From contig NC_030683.2 of the NCBI RefSeq assembly GCF_000004195.4, forward strand, positions 6,789,345 through 6,853,344: a stretch of DNA of 64,000 bases, given 5' to 3'. The DNA comes from Xenopus tropicalis. Taxonomy: Eukaryota > Chordata > Amphibia > Anura > Pipidae. Made by a program: the position numbers and the translations under genes. Below are positions 37,701-44,495 of this stretch, one piece after another. The notes beneath the pieces are model-generated. The model was given only the letters and a program-made list of their open reading frames with translations. It ran no database searches and was not told the origin of the DNA. The first letter of the stretch is position 1. The number at the start of each line of letters is the position of its first letter.

Positions 37701-40700
37701 CTCAAGCTGAACGTCAGTCACTGTCTGCTGCTGAAGAACCTCCTAATTGCTAAAGTGTTTGGGGGTACAGTTGGGGGCAAGACTTTCAGCTTGAGCAAGT
37801 CCACCACTGGCACAAACCCTATTAGCAGTCTCTTTCTTATGGCCAGGAAGTAGGGACAGGTTGTGTCTGAGCTGGAGAGACTGTTTTGCCTTTGTGTTCA
37901 TCTCTATGAGCAATATAAATGAAGCTGAAGCTGTGCCTCAAATTGTCCACAGATATGTAATATCCCAGCCCATATGATTCATTTTCACCTTGATGTGTAT
38001 TTCCAAATATTTTACTATTACAATCAATCAGACACAACAAAGGGTGAAGGGAAAGTGGTGTTTACTTGGAATCTACCTTGCAAGGGCCATACATGGATAG
38101 CTTCAGTTTCAATGTTTGCCCTGACTTGCTGCAGAAATAACAAACAAGTAGATTTCCTTGATTGAAACAATAGACACAGAGTATGTTTGGTACAAGTCCT
38201 ATTCATTGCACTTATTATTGAACAATGTACAAGGGTCTCATACAAAAAGTTCCCTCTGAACAATAATGAACTCTTCTATTCATGGGCCTAGGAATGCCAG
38301 GGCCAATTACCCCTTAGCTCAGTGGTCCCTAATCTTTTTTGCACAACGGACCAGTTACAAGCAAGACAATTTTTCCAAGGACTGGGGGTGGGGACTCCCA
38401 CCTAAGTGGTAACTTTCCCTGATGCTTAGCATGGAACTTTAACTACTTTGGTTCTTGTCGCGATCAGTAGAAAGCTGTCATGGTGTAACCATTGGGGAGC
38501 TGGGGCTAGAGGTGTCCCGGTTCAGCACAGCCCACGGCCCGGTGGTTGGGGACCCCTGCCTTAGCTGGCTGCACTTACATAAATACAAGGTACCAGCAGG
38601 GGGAAAAGTTGTTTCTCGGTAGGAAGTGCTTGGGGGAACCTCACCTGAACTCCCCCTATATACATTACATGTAATGATTAGCTAGCTGACTTCATCCCTG
38701 TTTATCCAAATCCAAAGAGTGAAGCAAGACTTATTTAAACATAGTTGAACAGCTAACATATTAGCACAGAGTACACAAATGAGAAGAGCACCTCTCGCAG
38801 AATTCCTGCTTAAAAAAGCTTTATTACTGACTACTCACACAACATGTTTCGTGCTCCCTCAAGCCCTTTTTCAGCTTGAAAATTCTGTGAGAGGTGCTCT
38901 CCTCATTTGTGTACTCTGTGCTGTTTTGGTTTGTGGATAGCCATTTGGAAGACGGATGCATCTGGTCTGACAGGCTGAGCGCTTGAACAACCCACAATCG
39001 AGCTAACATATTAGGTTTGGCAGGGTTCTTGTGAAGATCCAGGGCAGGATGGAAACCAGAGAAGGGTCACTGGTGAGGAACCCTACTGTATTAAGGCCAT
39101 AAATCTGTAATCATCTTTTACTCTGTTAGTAAGAGAAAGTCCTACAGTAAAGCAAAAGCTACGACATACTGAGTCAGACTCAATTTGATGAAAAATGTAT
39201 CTACTAATTTAATTCAAGATTTACCCATAGACATCTATTGAGGTTTAGTGGGTTAGAACACAAGACTATTTCACATTGAATGCTGGTCTATTTTGGGAGG
39301 ACTTTGGAAAGACAATTATGCCTGGAAGAGTGGAAGACAAAAAAGATGACCTGGAAAAATAAAAATGGATTCAATCACAAGAATCATGAAGATGCTACTA
39401 AAGCAAATAAAGTGCTGTCTCGTATAAAAAGGGCATTGACTCAAGGGATGAAACATAATTTTGCCTCTTTATAGGCCCCTGGTAAGGCCTCACCTTGAGT
39501 ACGGGGAACAAAAATCTACAATTAGTATCAATGTTGGTATTTATAGTTTATGCACAGTGTGTGAGTGTATAGATAAGCCAGTATGGGTTTGTGGGTGTTG
39601 GGTTGAACTTGATGGACTTAGGTCTATTTTTTCAACCCAAGTGAACTAGCTATGTAATTACTCTGGAATTAAAGTGTTTAGTAATTTGTGAGCTGGGATG
39701 GAAATCAAGTCATACCATGTGCCATACCATAGTGAGACTGATCAGGTTATCTGATTGCTTGATATGAGTTTGCTAGACTGAGACGTTATGGAAGCTACTT
39801 AAATACCCGTTTGAATCCAAAACGTTATTTGGGTGATTTCATTCTAAACTTTTCACTATCAATATAAGTAGAGTGTATCACTGTGTGGGTGCTGTGGGGC
39901 TGATGGGTACCTGGAATGTCACACAGCTGAAGAGGGATTTCTGCTGGAGGTTCCTCTCTATCACCGTTGAGTTCCGTTCGGCCATGTTCAAGGTAACCTG
40001 TATCCGGCTGTCTCCCTCCGCCCCACTGAGGTGCACACAGGCTTGTTCAGAATGGGGGGCCACCAACTCCGAGGGGAAGATCACCACATAATGCCTGTGG
40101 GGGAAATCATTTAGATTGTACTACAGCAGGGAATGGTAATTATCTGGCTATTTCACGTGATTTTTTTATTTAGTCAGAATGACCAGTCTGGTATGGAAAC
40201 CAGGAGAGCACCATGGCATTGGGACAATGTCTCTTTGGCCTTTGGCCTCTAATAAAGATGCACAATCCTGGTGAGACCACCCAGAGTGTATAGTGGTGGT
40301 CTCCACAGTAAGGGCTTCTACCCAACTTCAATAAAATCCAGTGAGTGTGAATAGCAATACCATATGAGTGTGCAATATAAGGCATCTATTCCCAGCATCA
40401 GGCTGGGACCCCAGGGGCCCACCAGAAAACCTTAGACCATGGGCCCATTCTCCAAACTATGTTCCCTCCACACCTTACTCAACCATTATATTTTACTAGT
40501 GTTTTATCATTACATACTATGATCTATTCTTCTATCTATTTAGTTTCTTTGTTCCCATAATGAACTAGGGAATGTCCATGTCATAGGCCAAATGGTTAGA
40601 AGCAGGAGGTCCCACTGACACCTGGGCCCATCGGGAGTTTTCCTGGTATCCTATTGGGCCAGCCTGATACTGTCTATTCCTGTGGGTACAGACCCTCACG

Positions 40701-41264
40701 GATCAATGGAACCAACTCACAGTGGCGTAACTAAGGAGACAAATCCCGCAGCAGCAGATGGACCTGGTGACACAGGGGGCGCAGTAAGGACCCATGATTC
40801 CTGCTATCTCTTAGGCCAGGGTCCCTGTTATGGCCCCCTTGTACTTGGGATCTCTGTTCCTGCTGCTGACCAAAGCCAACTATCCCCCCCTTACAGTCCC
40901 CTTCCACCTGCCTTTTACATCAAGCACTGGAGCAGGCATTGGGGGGTAACTAGGGGCCCACAGATAAGAGTATGGGGGCAGCCTGTGAGTGAGGGTTCAG
41001 GAGGGGGCAGGTGGCAGATGCTATGCTACACCATGTGCTGAAACCTGGTCAAACAAGAAGTTAGTGTTTACCCTTATGCGGAATCTAGACTAGCTTCCAA
41101 TTAGACCCCCATTCACTGCTGTGGGCCAACCAATGGGGATGAATAGGTACAACAAACATGCGTATTCAATATCAGCTCTACACAAATACTCACAGCTTTG
41201 CCTCCAATGTCCCAGAGAGATGCAGTAGGACCAGCGCCAAGCCCAGGGCCCTGAGCAGCACCAT
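2702..41264 (-). CDS. Gene B: alpha-2-macroglobulin family protease inhibitor (ovostatin/A2ML1-like), 25 exons, C-terminus outside window
   Basis: This is a secreted A2M-family protease-trap protein, assembled from 25 exons whose GT-AG boundaries and reading phases all agree (3079 coding nt, about 1026 residues). Order: signal peptide (exon 1), MG1-MG2 (exons 2-6), MG3 (7-9), MG4-MG5 (10-14), MG6 with the protease bait segment (15-19), MG7 (20-21), first half of CUB (22-24) and the start of the thioester domain (25). Family landmarks seen include [56 protein letters not shown] and [11 protein letters not shown]-glycosylation sequons occur throughout (NST, NSS, NLT, NFS, NIT, NTT, NGT, NCT, NIT). 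The start ATG has A at -3 and G at +4. The thioester motif reads GNGEQ, so the reactive Cys is Asn. Roughly 400 C-terminal residues lie left of the window. Family assignment is secure; the exact orthologue (ovostatin, a2ml1 or a pzp paralogue) is not. Confidence 0.9.
3139..3222 (-). CDS. Gene B exon 24: CUB
   Basis: 84 nt, [20 protein letters not shown]…ITVLG, equivalent to A2M LSLKLPPNVVEESARASVSVLG. Phase 1 in and out. Confidence 0.88.
3290..3470 (+). mobile_element. CR1 3'-end fragment
   Basis: About 180 bases matching the last part of the CR1 at 53635-53810 (TATCCAAGGCTATTGTGATA … CTTTTTTCAACCCTATGTAA). It is absent at the corresponding place of the right copy, so it inserted after the duplication. 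Confidence 0.8.
3560..3866 (-). mobile_element. hAT-type MITE with perfect 8-bp TSD
   Basis: Flanked by identical GCTTAATG at 3552-3559 and 3867-3874. Ends CTGTGATTCCCAACC and GGTTGGGGATCCCTG. Same family as 2-295, in reverse orientation. Absent from the right-hand copy. Confidence 0.87.
4464..4524 (-). CDS. Gene B exon 23: CUB
   Basis: 61 nt, [20 protein letters not shown], equivalent to A2M PEGLEKETTFNSLLCPSG. Phase 0 in, 1 out. The exon is identical in the gene A copy. Confidence 0.86.
4602..4818. repeat. (TATC)n microsatellite
   Basis: About 217 bases of TATC repeats interrupted by CATC and TCTC units, inside gene B intron 22. Reading frames through it are not genes. Confidence 0.95.
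5363..5484 (-). CDS. Gene B exon 22: CUB (first half)
   Basis: 122 nt, [20 protein letters not shown]…[12 protein letters not shown]. It matches A2M NVNFTVSAEALESQELCGTE…[11 protein letters not shown]. It has a paralogous copy at 60257-60378. Confidence 0.92.
5740..6735. repeat. 60-62-bp minisatellite derived from the exon 21 splice donor (left)
   Basis: Fifteen intronic units plus the genuine exon end. On the sense (minus) strand each unit contains the last ~23 nt of exon 21 (GAACCTTAAAGCCTCCAACC TGG), the donor GTGAGATATGG and intron sequence ending in (CA)n and TATATA. Unit lengths vary mainly through the CA tract. Confidence 0.92.
6707..6833 (-). CDS. Gene B exon 21: MG7/CUB; its 3' end seeds the minisatellite
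   Basis: 127 nt, [20 protein letters not shown]…[12 protein letters not shown], equivalent to A2M VSVQLEASPAFLAVPVEKEQ…SWAVTPKSLG. The donor CCTGG|GTGAGATATGG, together with the last ~23 exon nucleotides, is the sequence repeated in the adjacent 60-62-bp array. Exon 22 completes the split Gly and gives SNLGEVNITV (A2M KSLGNVNFTV), which confirms this donor. Confidence 0.86.
6834..7980. other. Gene B intron 20, with a foldback element
   Basis: Contains the inverted repeat at 7252-7523. I recognise nothing else. Confidence 0.5.
7252..7523. mobile_element. Foldback (inverted-repeat) element
   Basis: Arms 7252-7353 and 7435-7523 are imperfect reverse complements (for example AAGGGAATCATCGACAGAAA against its complement), separated by about 81 bases. 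Probably a non-autonomous DNA transposon; the superfamily is not identifiable here. Confidence 0.7.
7981..8206 (-). CDS. Gene B exon 20: MG7
   Basis: 226 nt, with [20 protein letters not shown] and [20 protein letters not shown], ending KQCIK. This is the best conserved exon in the window. Phase 2 in, 0 out. Confidence 0.93.
8207..8633. other. Gene B intron 19
   Basis: No recognisable gene or repeat. Confidence 0.5.
8634..8754 (-). CDS. Gene B exon 19: end of bait, MG6 C-terminal part
   Basis: 121 nt, with [13 protein letters not shown], one of the most conserved A2M/complement signatures (FPETWIWDLVVV), following a bait-side linker [15 protein letters not shown]. Phase 2 out. Confidence 0.9.
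8755..9088. other. Gene B intron 18
   Basis: No recognisable gene or repeat. Confidence 0.5.
9089..9175 (-). CDS. Gene B exon 18: bait region
   Basis: 87 nt encoding [20 protein letters not shown] then TPKLSRVE. Phase 1 in and out, consistent with both neighbours. It is placed by position and splice phase, since bait sequences are not conserved between paralogues. Confidence 0.75.
9441..9839 (+). mobile_element. hAT-type MITE with 8-bp TSD and a nested insertion
   Basis: Target-site duplicates CTCTAGAG (9433-9440) and TTCTAGAG (9840-9847), one mismatch. Ends CTGGGGTCCCCAACC and GGTTGGGGATCCCTG. A hairpin insert, CTAGTATAAG … CTTATACTAG (about 9720-9770), interrupts it, and the text around GTTGCTCCTAA is duplicated at both sides of the insert. 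Confidence 0.82.
9982..10102 (-). CDS. Gene B exon 17: entry to the bait region
   Basis: 121 nt, [20 protein letters not shown] then [20 protein letters not shown]. The first half matches A2M DMGLKAFTNSKIRKPKMC; the second half sits where proteases cleave A2M (the bait) and has no recognisable similarity, as expected for that hypervariable segment. Confidence 0.83.
10103..10559. other. Gene B intron 16
   Basis: AT-rich, with a poly(A) run near 10130. No gene recognised. Confidence 0.45.
10560..10673 (-). CDS. Gene B exon 16: MG6
   Basis: 114 nt, [20 protein letters not shown]…[10 protein letters not shown], in the position of A2M VYNLLPE…DMYSFLE. Sequons NGT and NCT. Phase 0 both sides. Confidence 0.83.
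10674..11165. other. Gene B intron 15
   Basis: No recognisable gene. AT-rich toward 11040. Confidence 0.45.
11166..11306 (-). CDS. Gene B exon 15: MG6 start
   Basis: 141 nt, [20 protein letters not shown]…[12 protein letters not shown]. It matches A2M VDLSFSPSQSLPASHAHLRV and the VCALRAVDQSV signature. Phase 0 both sides. Confidence 0.87.
11398..11552 (-). CDS. Gene B exon 14: MG5 end
   Basis: 155 nt, with [20 protein letters not shown] equivalent to A2M LLIYAVLPTGDVIGDSAKYD, then LQRCFKNK. Phase 1 in and phase 0 out; donor GTAAGTT. Confidence 0.87.
11769..11835 (-). CDS. Gene B exon 13: MG5
   Basis: 67 nt encoding [20 protein letters not shown] plus GG. It occupies the place of A2M LIMAKGGIVRTGTHGLLVKQ. 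The sequence is divergent, but splice sites and phase (0 in, 1 out) fit both neighbours. Confidence 0.78.
12047..12280 (-). CDS. Gene B exon 12: MG4/MG5
   Basis: 234 nt from [13 protein letters not shown] to KHMELHYL. It contains [20 protein letters not shown], equivalent to A2M SPSKSFVHLEPMSHELPCGH. Phase 0 on both sides; acceptor follows a long T run. Confidence 0.88.
12653..13620. repeat. 56-bp minisatellite, about 17 copies
   Basis: Unit of the type GGGGGTGAGCAGTCTTAGGT, then a variable GCATGGTTGGGGGTGATGGG and TTGGCAGTCATAGTAA. Copies differ at a few positions (TTAGG/TTGGG, GGTTGGGG/GCTAGGTG). It lies in gene B intron 11 and degrades after 13565. Confidence 0.95.
14038..14199 (-). CDS. 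Gene B exon 11: MG4
   Basis: 162 nt encoding [20 protein letters not shown]…LRLT, aligned with A2M VRLVDGKGVPIPNKVIFI. Two sequons, NIT and NTT. A second in-frame acceptor 27 nt upstream (exon would begin at 14226) would add nine residues; I chose the start that aligns without an insertion. Confidence 0.8.
14289..14398 (-). CDS. Gene B exon 10: MG4 start
   Basis: 110 nt encoding [20 protein letters not shown]…[13 protein letters not shown]. The YKPGIPYSG stretch matches the A2M FRQGIPFFGQ segment. Phase 1 in and phase 0 out. It lies immediately 3' (sense) of the giant minisatellite. Confidence 0.86.
14674..25820. repeat. Giant 82-bp minisatellite, about 11.1 kb, roughly 135-140 copies
   Basis: Unit (plus strand) runs CACTGCTACTATAGGCACCA, TCTCTCCCTACTATACCTGC, TATCCCACAGCCCCAGTCCC and TTCCCAGAGGCTATTATCCC followed by a variable C run. 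It fills most of gene B intron 9. On the sense strand every unit has four G tracts (GGGAAGGGACTGGGGCTGTG then GG), a canonical G-quadruplex motif, and a donor-like CAG|GTATAG. The 82-bp period is not a multiple of three and no protein is encoded. Confidence 0.97.
25875..25989 (-). CDS. Gene B exon 9: MG3
   Basis: 115 nt, starting [18 protein letters not shown], equivalent to A2M NSHGCFYQQVKTKVFQL, and ending TITEEET. The donor (ACAG|GTAAGG) opens intron 9, which is filled by the 11-kb 82-bp array. Confidence 0.86.
25990..26652. other. Gene B intron 8
   Basis: No recognisable gene or repeat in 663 bases. Confidence 0.5.
26653..26776 (-). CDS. Gene B exon 8: MG3
   Basis: 124 nt encoding [20 protein letters not shown]…CVDFSGK, aligning with A2M YTYGKPVPGHVTVSICRKY…CEKFSGQ. 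Both cysteines are conserved and sequon NFS is present. The upstream intron 7 contains the 4.5-kb 44-bp array. Confidence 0.86.
27275..27463. mobile_element. Short MITE with about 20-bp terminal inverted repeats
   Basis: Ends GGGCCGGATTGAATATAGTG and the near-complement of it, CACTGAATAGAATCTGGCCC. A truncated relative is at about 48250-48318. Superfamily undetermined. Confidence 0.65.
27753..32288. repeat. 44-45-bp minisatellite, about 100 copies, with higher-order structure
   Basis: Unit (plus) is TTTCATCCAGTTTCAAGGAG then AAATTAATCCCCTCATTGTT plus TTTG or TTCTG. 45-bp units keep a reading frame and 44-bp units shift it, giving spurious ORFs. A block starting near 29142 recurs 574 bases on (29716), and sub-blocks recur at 133 and 441 bases. 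It lies in gene B intron 7. Confidence 0.96.
32712..32796 (-). CDS. Gene B exon 7: MG3 start
   Basis: 85 nt encoding [20 protein letters not shown]…ICG, the VLPKFEV-type opening of MG3. Phase 1 in and phase 2 out; donor CAG|GTCAGT. Confidence 0.84.
32879..33032 (-). CDS. Gene B exon 6: MG2
   Basis: 154 nt, beginning [18 protein letters not shown] and ending FFVTRFG, equivalent to A2M DPKGNRIAQW…HPFTVEEF. It contains sequon NLT. Phase 0 in and phase 1 out. Confidence 0.87.
33033..34325. other. Gene B intron 5, first part
   Basis: AG-rich stretches at 33300-33420 and 33730-34130. No gene supported; open frames here lack family similarity that I can see. Confidence 0.4.
34341..34553 (-). mobile_element. 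Truncated hAT-type MITE
   Basis: Internal sequence and right end (GGTTGGGGGCCCCTG) match the 2-295 family in reverse orientation. The left terminus is degraded and no TSD is visible. Confidence 0.65.
34846..34915 (+). mobile_element. SINE/L2-type 3' tail
   Basis: CGCTGCGTAATATGTTGGCG then CTTTATAAATAAATG and an AATAAT microsatellite, the widespread vertebrate SINE/LINE2 3' end. Only about 70 bases remain. Confidence 0.55.
35043..35063 (-). CDS. Gene B exon 5: 21-nt micro-exon
   Basis: Only 21 nt, encoding FRVIYIQ. It is flanked by a TTACAG acceptor and a GTAAGTG donor, in phase 0 on both sides. A2M-family genes have a micro-exon of this length here (…LVYIQ), which supports the call. Confidence 0.8.
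35446..36074. repeat. 42-bp tandem repeat, 15 nearly identical copies
   Basis: Unit TACCAACTGGCCCTATACTG, TATGTAGGATTCCAGCTATA, AA. I saw no differences between copies until the last few bases, which points to very recent expansion (or assembly from few reads). In gene B intron 4. Confidence 0.96.
36532..36903. mobile_element. Probable MITE with imperfect ends
   Basis: Left end TTTAAAGGAGAACTAAAGC and right end TTAGGGTTTAGTTCTCCTT are near inverse complements, resembling Xenopus TTAA-targeting (T2/Kolobok-like) MITEs. The right TTAA is lost, so the family is tentative. Confidence 0.5.
36936..36988 (-). CDS. Gene B exon 4: MG2
   Basis: 53 nt, encoding [18 protein letters not shown]. It matches the A2M segment that follows YKPGQT. 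Phase 1 in and phase 0 out, with a GTAAGTG donor. Confidence 0.82.
36989..37373. other. Gene B intron 3
   Basis: Nothing recognisable. Confidence 0.4.
37374..37536 (-). CDS. Gene B exon 3: end of MG1, start of MG2
   Basis: 163 nt, ending in phase 1. It carries the strongly conserved A2M signature [14 protein letters not shown], and a sequon NSS lies before it. The donor is CACAG|GTACGA. Confidence 0.88.
37625..37810. repeat. Diverged direct duplication of about 90 bases
   Basis: CAGTCAGTTACTGTCTATTG … GGGTACAGTTGGGG and CAGTCACTGTCTGCTGCTGA … GGGTACAGTTGGGG are successive related copies. Origin unknown. Confidence 0.55.
38320..38558 (+). mobile_element. hAT-type MITE with perfect 8-bp TSD
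   Basis: CCTTAGCT at 38312-38319 and 38559-38566. Ends CAGTGGTCCCTAATC and GGTTGGGGACCCCTG. Internal sequence (GCACAACGGACCAGTTACA) differs from the 2-295 family, so this is a separate hAT family. Confidence 0.87.
38763..38922. mobile_element. Foldback element with 42-bp arms
   Basis: Arms beginning AGCACAGAGTACACAAATGA and ending with its complement TCATTTGTGTACTCTGTGCT, two mismatches, around a 76-base centre that contains CATGTTTCGTGCTCCC. A short non-autonomous DNA element is the likely identity. Confidence 0.7.
39280..39655 (+). mobile_element. CR1 fragment with internal deletion
   Basis: Matches the CR1 reverse-transcriptase 3' part ([20 protein letters not shown], then [10 protein letters not shown]) and then jumps to the 3' UTR (TTGAACTTGATGGACTTAGG, CAACCC). 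Confidence 0.75.
39911..40094 (-). CDS. Gene B exon 2: MG1 domain
   Basis: 184 nt, phase 2 in and phase 0 out, with CAG acceptor and CAG|GTACC donor. The protein ([20 protein letters not shown]...) aligns with the start of mature A2M, including the conserved C-V-x-L-S stretch. It holds one sequon (NST). Confidence 0.87.
40095..41193. other. Gene B intron 1
   Basis: About 1.1 kb with no recognised gene or repeat. Confidence 0.4.
41194..41264 (-). CDS. Gene B exon 1: signal peptide
   Basis: ATG at 41264-41262 in a good Kozak context (AACATGG). It encodes a hydrophobic leader beginning [18 protein letters not shown] and reaching LEAK, then a GTGAGT donor. It is 71 nt long and ends in phase 2. 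This fits a secreted A2M-family protein. No TATA box is evident in the preceding 100 bases. Confidence 0.88.
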
Positions 41265-41809
41265 GTTGCACGTCCTCAGTCTGTCTGTCTTTGCCGGGGG
41301 ACTCAGTGCTGAAACAACAACCTTTCAGTCTAAGCTAAAACCTTTTCCCAAACCAGAGGGTCAAGAGAAGTAAAATCACTTGTATTAATTGCTGCTAATG
41401 CCCAGTCTGGCACTGTTAGAAGACACCATAAATGACCCTTCTGCACAAAGGCAAATGCTCGGTAATGATCTACACCCTTATTTCAAGGGGATCTAAGCCC
41501 ACCCACAGCCCAACTAGTTTCACATTCACTCTCAGACTTGGCCACTGACCAGGGAACGGCAAATATTTGTTCTACTGATCAACCCAAGGTCTGCACTAGG
41601 GGGTTATGAGTAGTAGTTATGTCAGAGTAAACACAGTGAGTATCTACGAAACCCCAGTAAGCCTGGTCAAAACAAGTAGCAGTGAGAAACACGGATAATC
41701 TCAACATTAGCAAAAGGAAAATAAAACTGCTGAGATACGGAGACACTATGTATAGGAACTTGTGGTCTTGTAGATTGTGTTAAACAGATCATTTTCATTT
41801 ACCAAAAAT

Positions 41810-42130
41810 GAGGAAAAGGGCAAAAAAAGTCCATCAGTTTCAACCTCTCATGTCTATATGAAACCTGCCTAACTGCTAGTGATCTGGGGCAAACAAACTC
41901 CATCTGAAGCCTCTCTAATTTGCCTCAGGGGGGTAAAAAATTCCTTCCTGACTCCAAGATGCAAATCGGACCAACCCCTGGATCAACTTGTAGTAAGAGC
42001 TATCTCCCATATCCCTGTATTCCCTCACTTGCTATAAAGCCATCCAACCTTTTTGAAGCTACAGATGCAGCCAGTAAGTTTTCACATTTTGTCCCACCAT
42101 GTCCAGACACCAATTTTTAAGTGTTAAATC
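41810..42130 (-). mobile_element. CR1/L2-type 3' fragment
   Basis: Related in reverse orientation to 54745-55100 (GATCTGGGGCAAACAAACTC … GGGGTAAAAAATTCCTTCC). Degenerate. Confidence 0.6.
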
Positions 42131-42229
42131 CTGCCTCTAGGTGGTGCTAGAATGAAAAGACTTTTCAGCAAAACGCAATAGACCATGTGCTACCTGGTGA
42201 TGAATTTTGTTAACTGGAAGAGACATAAT

Positions 42230-43330
42230 GCAACAACATGGTAAAGGAATATTCCTGCATCTGTACCTTATTTATGTTAGTATCAGTCTCCTGATACCCC
42301 CTTTTAATACAGCTCAAACCCCTATTTGCCCTACAGCTGCTGCCTGGCATTGCTTGCTACAGCCTAGTTTATTATCTACGAGGCTCCAAGGTCCTTCTTC
42401 ATTATGGATATGCCTAGTGCCGTCCCATTAAGGGTCTTTATTAAGACCAATAGACCTTAGCTTAGAAAGCAGTCGTTTGTGGGGAACTCTTGCAAAATCC
42501 AAATAGATCCCGCCTACTGCACCCCCAATGTCCAGCTTTTTACTTACAAGCAAGCAACGAATCCAAACCCGCACTCCCTCAGCCCTCCAACGAAAACTCA
42601 CCGCTCGGTGCACAATGCTAGAGAGGGATCGGCACCCTCCCCACAGATTCCAAACAAGCAAATAGCAACGGCACTCAAGAGCTGCATACGGGCCTTGCCC
42701 TTAAAAAATCCTTTATTGCGGAAATGCAACGTTTCGAGACGTTGCATTTCCGCAATAAAGGATTTTTTAAGGGCAAGGCCCGTATGTAGCTCTTGAGTGC
42801 CGTTGCTATTTGCCAGCTTTATACTTACCTCATCATAAAAAGCTATCAAATTTGTCTGCCATGACCTGTCCTTCATAAAGCCATGCTAATTACTGCTCAT
42901 AATGCCATTCTCCATAGGTAATATAACAGATGAAAATCAGAATCACAAAGAGGTGTGGCTAAACCTGAACTAAGCTCTCTTACTACCCAAGGGTGTATTC
43001 CATCTGCCCCTGGTGCCTTGTTTGCATTAATTTTGAGTAACCCTTTATGTACCATGTCCTGCGTCAACCACTGACTAGACTTGAGCTGAGTCATCAGTGT
43101 CCATATCAGGTGGGTCTTGAAACTCTGACTCTGTTGTATACACTGAAGAAAATAACTGGTTTAACACATTTGCCTTTTCTGTATCGACTATAACCACTTT
43201 ATTTCCATTAATTTATTAACTAATAGGGCCACGCTCCCAACCTACATCTTTTTACTATTAATATACTTAAAAACCTTTTTGTGGTTAGTCTTGGCCTCTG
43301 ACACAATCTGTTCTTTATTTTCTATCTTTG
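42230..43330 (-). mobile_element. Degenerate CR1 reverse-transcriptase fragment
   Basis: Minus-strand pieces LLKINANKAPGADGIHPWVV (RT block, CR1: [15 protein letters not shown]), KDRSWQTNLIAFYDEVS and IYLDFARVPHKRLLSKL match the CR1 ORF2 in this window in order. Stops and frameshifts throughout, and a foldback at 42658-42813 is inserted in it. Confidence 0.75.
42658..42813. repeat. Near-perfect 156-bp palindrome
   Basis: Two 75-base arms (42658-42732 and 42739-42813) around the 6-base loop TTCGAG. I found only one mismatch. The core is GGAAATGCAACGT/ACGTTGCATTTCC. Confidence 0.9.
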
Positions 43331-43789
43331 CCTTCCTGATTGCTTTTTACAATATTTGTTAGTGTTTATATTGATTGAATGCAGCTTCTGTCCCCCTCTT
43401 ACATTTACTTCTTCAGAGAAAACATTTGAAAACTTTTATACAAATTGATTTGTATAAATAACATCCCATTTGGCCAGTTTGGTAGGGCAAAATGTAACTC
43501 TTGCACAGTGGAAAATGTTGAAACAGACACGAAAATGGGGAGATTTTTGGAGAAAGGTTGTGAAAAGGGGTCTGTGCTGTGGGCAAGAGATAGGGCCTTC
43601 CAAACTGAAAGACCATATATGTTAAGTAAGAAATATAGGGTATAGAAATGACCATTTTTAATTGCTAGGTACAATGTAACTATAGGATTTAATAAAAGAA
43701 TTGAATAGACACTGTGACATTTTACACACAGGTATTTGTACTTGTAGGTTGTAATAAAAGATATGACACTTAAATACTTTTTAAATCAC

Positions 43790-44200
43790 AGTGCTGAGTT
43801 TGTGCCAGCATGGCTTTATGTGCAATACATCTTGCCAGACAAAAATAATTGCCTTCTATGAGAGAGTTGAGCAGAAACCTAGACTCTAGGGTGGTGGTGG
43901 ATGTGATCTAATTGGATGTTGCTAAAGCATTTGATACAGTACCACACCACAAGCATACTCGTTAAATTAATGAAAGTAGGCCTGGGACATAATATTTGTA
44001 CTTGGAAAGAGAACTGGCTAAAGGATAGACCACACAGAGTGAGGGGAAATGGAGCATTTTCTCATTGGACCAGTGTTGTTTGTGGGGCCTGTCCTTGGTC
44101 CCTTGCTTTTATTATTAATAACCATGCAGTGGGCATTGTAGGTGCTATCTCTTTATTGTTGATTATACTACATTGTGCAAAACTATAAGTAACTAAAAGT
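43790..44200 (+). mobile_element. CR1 reverse-transcriptase fragment
   Basis: Plus-strand match to CR1 ORF2 from GTTTGTGCCAGCATGGCTTT through the [10 protein letters not shown] and WKENWLKDRPHRV regions. Opposite orientation to the adjacent fragment at 42230-43330. Confidence 0.75.
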
Positions 44201-44349
44201 AATCTTTGCAACATTTCACAGAGTGGGGTCCCACTCTCCATCCTTATTTCTGAGGGACCCAGCCTCTCTGGGATGTTCTTTTTACACCCGATCATGTTAC
44301 AGACATGTTGACAATTAACCTAATGAGTTATAAGATGTTGCACCACATG

Positions 44350-44355
44350 TTTAAT
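44350..44355 (-). promoter_or_regulatory. Candidate poly(A) signal of gene A
   Basis: ATTAAA, a common AATAAA variant, about 120 nt after the stop codon. AATAAA hexamers farther down (about 44107 and 44151) lie inside a CR1 fragment. Choice between them cannot be made from sequence alone. Confidence 0.3.
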
Positions 44356-44475
44356 TTAACATTGTACAATTGTCCGATCTTTTGTTGCCTTATATTCAAA
44401 AAGAGCATTTATCTTTCAGGAAAAAAATTCTCAGACTGAGCATCTGACATAGGGAGGCTTATCTACATCTTATCT

Positions 44476-44495
44476 TCAGTTGCCCGGTTCTTCAT
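44476..44495 (-). CDS. Gene A exon 37': last codons and stop
   Basis: 20 coding nt (DEEPGN, stop TGA at 44478-44476) after a TTTCCTAG acceptor. It ends the protein a few residues after the conserved Cys, as in A2M. Confidence 0.78.

Larger units (their letters stand above)
41265..44475. other. Intergenic region between gene A and gene B
   Basis: 3.2 kb separate the gene A stop from the gene B start codon. Most is CR1-derived (41810-42130, 42230-43330, 43790-44200) with a nested foldback. Gene B's promoter must lie in the first part, but I see no convincing TATA box. Confidence 0.6.

Noticed and set aside
40682..41041. 119-residue plus-strand frame in gene B intron 1
   Set aside because: No similarity I recognise, proline/glycine-rich by composition and antisense to the gene.
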